Assembly: GCF_017104565.1 (NCBI RefSeq)
Contig: NZ_JAAGPD010000042.1
Coordinates: 38,726 to 102,725, forward strand
DNA length: 64,000 nucleotides
Origin: Paraburkholderia sp. Tr-20389
Lineage (GTDB): Bacteria > Pseudomonadota > Gammaproteobacteria > Burkholderiales > Burkholderiaceae
Direction of reading: 5' to 3'
How positions within the stretch are numbered: the stretch's first letter is position 1; every line of letters begins with the position of its first letter. Below, one piece after another: positions 60,612 through 64,000 of this stretch. The notes beneath the pieces are model-generated. The model had not been told where the DNA came from. It worked only from the letters and a program-made list of their open reading frames with translations, and did no database searches. The translations under genes were made by a program, and so were the position numbers.

Positions 60612-60623
60612 AGATATATATCT
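60612..60623. promoter_or_regulatory. Palindromic operator AGATATATATCT upstream of the PadR gene
   Basis: A perfect 12-bp AT-rich palindrome lies 34 bp upstream of the PadR start, flanked by further TATC/GATA half-sites. PadR proteins typically bind such ATAT-type dyads near their own promoters. Confidence 0.6.
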
Positions 60624-60635
60624 AAAGATAATTCG

Positions 60636-60887
60636 TCAAGAAGGATTTTTGTTTTTTATCGGGGGCAGAACGGGCGCTGCGGGTGGATTTCCGCCGGCAA
60701 GTTCGAGCAAATCCGAAAGCGTGTGGACGGTCTTCCGTTCGCGGTCGTTGAGAGCGTATGCGGCGTCGAACGGGGGCACGGGAGTGTGCGGGGGAGCGCT
60801 GGGGATCGTCACGCCAATAATCGGATTTGTGACTACGCAATGCTGATGAGGGAACGAGACAAGGAGTGCGCAGGGCACCGCACGCAC
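60636..60887 (-). CDS. Possible small hypothetical protein
   Basis: The frame has up to 83 codons; a shorter form from an internal GTG would give FDAAYALNDRERKTVHTLSD and LLELAGGNPPAAPVLPP. Composition is protein-like but start and function are uncertain. The remaining stretch to 61114 shows only overlapping spurious frames. Confidence 0.35.
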   Translation of the reverse strand: MRAVPCALLVSFPHQHCVVTNPIIGVTIPSAPPHTPVPPFDAAYALNDRERKTVHTLSDLLELAGGNPPAAPVLPPIKNKNPS

Positions 60888-61114
60888 GTAGGCAGCGGAG
60901 CACGGAGTGAGTCTCCGCGCAAATGGCCGCCACGCGGGGAGGGGGCGGGCCAGTGCGCAGTGGGCACAGGAAGGCGTTGAAGGTGGTCGGGTCCTGCCGG
61001 TCCGACTGCGCTCGCGCCCGGAGACGGAACTGAAGCCTGGTGGCCATTGCGGTCATTCAAGGGCCAGCAACTGACTAGCTGCTATCCGCGCTCTTACAGG
61101 CACTCACCTGGCCA

Positions 61115-63067
61115 TCATTGGTGCGACGAAAATGTTCCGCCGCGAAACTGTTCGAGGCTGACTCTCGCCTGATCGAAGGCCAGATGCGTGACATAGCCGG
61201 TTGCCATCTGCGGTGAGTCGCTTGCATCGATACTGTCCGGTCTGAGCAGCAGTTGCGCATCGCTCTCCAGTCCGGCAATCCTCCCGGCGTATGCGTAGAC
61301 GCCGCTTACACAAAGGCCTAGTCGAACGACACTGAGGCGGCCGGTCTCGATCGCTTCTTTCAAGCCGTCCATGCAACTCGTTGGCACATTGAGCGATGCC
61401 CACCACAAAGCGGGTTCGTGCAATTCCTTGTCGCTGCGGTTGAATCCGAGTCTGGCGGTACCTAGTGGAATATCGGAGAAGGCCATGCCGAGCGTTTCCT
61501 GCAAGCTGCGAAGCCCATCGTGGTCTGTGCTGCTGATCTGGCGGCTCGTAAAGGTGACATGCACCGTGGGGGTGGCGAGCCAGGGCTCACCAATGATCGA
61601 CAACTCGCCGTCGTCCAGAGATGCCATGCCGCAGATCGAGGTTGATAGGACCGCACTGGCCGACCCGGCGATGGGCTCCAGTTGGCGCACGACCCGGAGA
61701 TCCTGCAGGTGAAGCCAGATCGATCCCTTCAGCTTGAACGTTGAGATGCTTCCATCGTCCCTCAACCATTCAAGCGCATTCCGGCCGGCGTCCCGGATGA
61801 TTACGCTGCGAGGCAGGTCGGTATCGCTGGTCGCCGATCCGGGTGGCCTTTCAGTTTCAGTGTGTTTGTCACCAGACCGTGAGGTGGCCGGCAATCGCTG
61901 TCCAACGTATCCGGCTGCCGTCACGTTGTCGAGAATATCCTGACGCATGCGGACGACGGCGCGTTGTTCACCTGACGGGTATCTCGCGTCGGTCCCTGTT
62001 CGCGTCGATTCGTGCGATAACGGCGAAAGTTCCGGCGGGCTTCGAAGCTCGCGACACGGGCTCGACGGGTCGACAAAACTGCCCCACGCCGGCATCAGAC
62101 GAGTCAAGAGATTGCTGTAGGGCACGAGCAGCGGCATGAACGTCATTGCCACGAGAACGTTGAACAGCGTATGAAAGTCGGCCACGACCCGTCCGTTGTC
62201 CGGCTCGATCACGACTATCAGGCGGCCAATCGGCACCAGTGCTGCTAGCGCCACGCCGACGCCCATCAACAGCATCAGCAGGATCCCGGCGGGGACACGT
62301 CGCGATGACGGTTCGCCGGGCGCCGCGCGGTCAAGCACCGGCCGGGCGGCCGTACCGAGATTCGCGCCTAGAACAAGAGCGAAAGCCGTATCGGGCGGTA
62401 CTACGTTCTTCGCGCAAAGGGATGCGATCAGCAGCACTGCTGCCACGTTCGACTCTGCCGCCCAACTTAAGCTCGCGGCCAGCAGCATGTCGACCACCGG
62501 CATCGTGGACGCGGCGCCCAACACCATGCGAAGGCTGGGCGCGTCTTCGTAATCCGTCATCAGATCCAGCAGCGCATGCAGCCCGAGCAACATGAGCCCG
62601 AGTCCGATGAATGCGCGCCCCAGATCATGGGCGCGCGTGTTCGAAGCCTTGCGAAACATCAACACGCCAGCAAGGATGAGTGCGGGAGAGACAGCTGGCT
62701 GATCGACAACCAGCAGTATCTGCACGACAAGCGTCGCCCCTATATTCGCGCCGAGTACAGCCGCGAGTGGAGGTGCAAGGTCGGCCGGGCGCGTGATGGC
62801 CACACGCTCGGTCATCCATCCCATCACCGTGCTGCTCTGCTGGATGGTGGACACACCCAGCCCACCCAGAAAGGCATGTCCACGGTCGCGCAGCGCACGC
62901 AGAAGAAACGGCTCGAAGACCGGACTGAACGTCCGGTTCATGCCATTCTGGAACATCTGCATACCCAATAGCAGCAGCGCGACGGAGCCGGCGAGGTCGA
63001 TAAGGGTAAAGGTTTGCAGTGGCATGGCGACCCGTGCTGTTTCCGCAATAGTCCTTGCCGCTCCCAT
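61115..63067 (-). CDS. Na+/phosphate cotransporter family (NptA-like) protein with non-PhoU C-terminal domain
   Basis: The protein has about 650 residues. The N-terminal ~330 residues hold two Na/Pi repeats. Repeat 1 keeps the QSS-type core (GGLGVSTIQQSSTVMGWM); repeat 2 reads SWAAESNVAAVLLIAS where a second QSSS motif is expected. Residues ~390-650 form a soluble domain (RDAGRNALEWLRDDGSISTF, IGEPWLATPTVHVTFTSRQI) unlike the PhoU helical tail. ATG 63067 is chosen because AGGAGG lies 12 nt upstream; ATG 63025 begins nearer the first helix. Transport activity is uncertain. Confidence 0.75.
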   Translation of the reverse strand: MGAARTIAETARVAMPLQTFTLIDLAGSVALLLLGMQMFQNGMNRTFSPVFEPFLLRALRDRGHAFLGGLGVSTIQQSSTVMGWMTERVAITRPADLAPPLAAVLGANIGATLVVQILLVVDQPAVSPALILAGVLMFRKASNTRAHDLGRAFIGLGLMLLGLHALLDLMTDYEDAPSLRMVLGAASTMPVVDMLLAASLSWAAESNVAAVLLIASLCAKNVVPPDTAFALVLGANLGTAARPVLDRAAPGEPSSRRVPAGILLMLLMGVGVALAALVPIGRLIVVIEPDNGRVVADFHTLFNVLVAMTFMPLLVPYSNLLTRLMPAWGSFVDPSSPCRELRSPPELSPLSHESTRTGTDARYPSGEQRAVVRMRQDILDNVTAAGYVGQRLPATSRSGDKHTETERPPGSATSDTDLPRSVIIRDAGRNALEWLRDDGSISTFKLKGSIWLHLQDLRVVRQLEPIAGSASAVLSTSICGMASLDDGELSIIGEPWLATPTVHVTFTSRQISSTDHDGLRSLQETLGMAFSDIPLGTARLGFNRSDKELHEPALWWASLNVPTSCMDGLKEAIETGRLSVVRLGLCVSGVYAYAGRIAGLESDAQLLLRPDSIDASDSPQMATGYVTHLAFDQARVSLEQFRGGTFSSHQ

Positions 63068-63369
63068 CTGATACGCCGACCTCCTGAGTGTGGGCTGAAG
63101 GCGAATCAGGGCTGAACAACCGACAACGCGTAACTGAACCGAATTTTCCACGACATTGCATGGGCCATACGTGCGCTAACGAACAGCGCAATCAGTTGTT
63201 TGAGCCAGCAGGCGAAATAGACGGGGCAGGTTGTCGTGATCGAGGCTACCGCGCTGAAAGTGCCAACTCCTGCGTAGCAGGTATGTTCCTGGATCGATCG
63301 CGGGGTTCCGTACAAAGCGGAAGGTTGGCCGATGGCAGGCACTGTCGAGTACGGCGACGGTACGGCCGC
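63068..63369. other. Intergenic stretch without a recognisable gene
   Basis: About 300 bp upstream of the Na/Pi-family gene, downstream of the small 63370-63597 gene. Only overlapping short frames are visible; it likely holds the Na/Pi gene promoter. Confidence 0.45.
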
Positions 63370-63597
63370 TCAAAACGTGTCAATCCGCTCCAGCAAACGG
63401 TGCAGCCGCTGCTGCTGCTTAGGGGCGAGCCCGGTTGTCGCGGATGCCTGGAGCACCCGCTCGCGCCAGTATGCCCGCGAAAACAGTGATCTCGCGCCAT
63501 CGGCATCCAGCACAGTTTCCAGATGAGCAATTGCCGCATCGATATCGCGGAAGGTGTAGGGACTACGGTAGCCTGCCTTGGTATTGCCGGAAGCCAT
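63370..63597 (-). CDS. Small hypothetical protein
   Basis: The 75-residue helical, charged protein starts MASGNTKAGYRSPYTFRDID and has TVLDADGARSLFSRAYWRER and a basic tail QQQRLHRLLERIDTF. A longer frame extends to 63825 but the extra part is rich in Cys, Arg and Phe and unlike a protein N-terminus. Family not recognised. The region to 64000 otherwise holds only the terminator at 63938. Confidence 0.5.
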   Translation of the reverse strand: MASGNTKAGYRSPYTFRDIDAAIAHLETVLDADGARSLFSRAYWRERVLQASATTGLAPKQQQRLHRLLERIDTF

Positions 63598-63937
63598 GAC
63601 TTCGTACGAAAGAGGTTGATAAATATAAGTAGTACGTATTAACGCTGCGTTTTGAATCTCCCGCGAGGCCGCAAAATAATACGATCGACCGTAAGGGAAT
63701 ATCTTCAGACAACGGTTTCCGCGGCGACGAAGTTCAATAACGTCCGTGAGCAGGAAGCCGAAACATCTGTTGAATGTTGCGACGCAGCAGGCTATCGATT
63801 GTAAGGAACGGTGTGTGATTGTCAAACCGTTTAGCGCCTGGCGATCAGACTGGAAAGGAGAGGGCGTTAGCCATAATGCCGTTCAGTTAAGGTCTCTTTT
63901 GAGGACTCGAACGGTATAACGAAACGGTCTGGACTTG

Positions 63938-63971
63938 ACGGCCCGAGCGCAAGAGCGCCCGGGCCGTTTTT
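63938..63971 (+). terminator. Intrinsic terminator at the right edge
   Basis: ACGGCCCGAGCGC pairs with GCGCCCGGGCCGT (one bulge/mismatch) and is followed by a run of Ts. It probably ends a plus-strand transcript whose gene I cannot identify in the 63.6-63.94 kb stretch. It could also serve an RNA encoded there. Confidence 0.75.
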
Positions 63972-64000
63972 CGTTGATAAGTTGCTTGAGCCGCTCACGC

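Noticed and set aside
60622-61056. A 144-codon minus-strand frame upstream of the PadR gene
   Set aside because: It overlaps a more protein-like small frame, has low-complexity Arg/Cys-rich content and no ribosome site.
63598-63937. A possible tRNA or small RNA before the right-edge terminator
   Set aside because: No cloverleaf or tRNA signature could be found; only the terminator itself is supported.

Overview
The window looks like a chromosomal segment of a Burkholderiaceae bacterium of the Paraburkholderia/Caballeronia type. This is inferred from the high GC content, from protein families common in that group (DUF4148, DUF1488, an extra 87-residue IF-1, GlxA-type AraC regulators, AEC carriers, 16-strand-type porin), and from the dense catabolic and transport gene content. 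The left edge cuts an ABC transporter ATPase. No rRNA, tRNA or CRISPR array was seen.

Layout. 0-4 kb: quaternary-amine (choline/betaine type) ABC importer choVW, a GlxA/AraC regulator and the binding protein choX. 4-9 kb: the nitrate-responsive nasT-nasS pair, a CynX-type MFS carrier and a divergent GntR regulator with two perfect operators between them. 9-16.9 kb: infA paralogue, small unknown genes, a cobalamin riboswitch driving the cobalt transporter cbtBA with a divergent CobC-like phosphatase, LysR/AEC pair, chemoreceptor. 16.9-22 kb: higBA toxin-antitoxin, then a D-amino-acid locus (FAD dehydrogenase, binding protein, ornithine-cyclodeaminase-family reductase, YheO/DauR regulator) resembling the Pseudomonas dauBAR logic. 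22-31 kb: ferredoxin, AcoR-type sigma-54 activator, purine permease, slipin/NfeD pair. 31-40.8 kb: valine/isobutyrate catabolism (AraC regulator divergent from acyl-CoA dehydrogenase, acyl-CoA ligase, mmsA, mmsB, enoyl-CoA hydratase, 3-hydroxyisobutyryl-CoA hydrolase).

40.8-51.9 kb is an accessory region: eroded gene ends (xanthine dehydrogenase, sirtuin, IS66 orfA), several very small genes, long gene-poor gaps and a repeated GGGAC-N7-GTCC operator-like motif. It carries a NERD-nuclease/SF1 helicase behind a shortened winged-helix protein. It also carries a tightly packed four-gene operon: AAA+ ATPase, unknown helical protein, ZorA-like MotA/ExbB channel subunit and ZorB-like OmpA/MotB subunit. 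That operon is the best candidate for an undescribed system, a Zorya-like anti-phage machine whose partner genes differ from those of the described Zorya types.

51.9-64 kb: an SsuA/TauA-like ABC importer followed by a two-component system and a porin (probably one uptake module of unknown substrate), a truncated MFS gene, a YqjH/YqjI-like siderophore-interacting protein and PadR regulator, and a Na/Pi-cotransporter-family protein with an unusual C-terminal domain.

Two repeat systems stand out. Three copies of a 740-880 bp nested palindromic element sit almost exactly between the ends of neighbouring genes, one of them inside the valine operon. A four-unit, 92-bp tandem array of alternating hairpins separates the acyl-CoA dehydrogenase from the acyl-CoA ligase.
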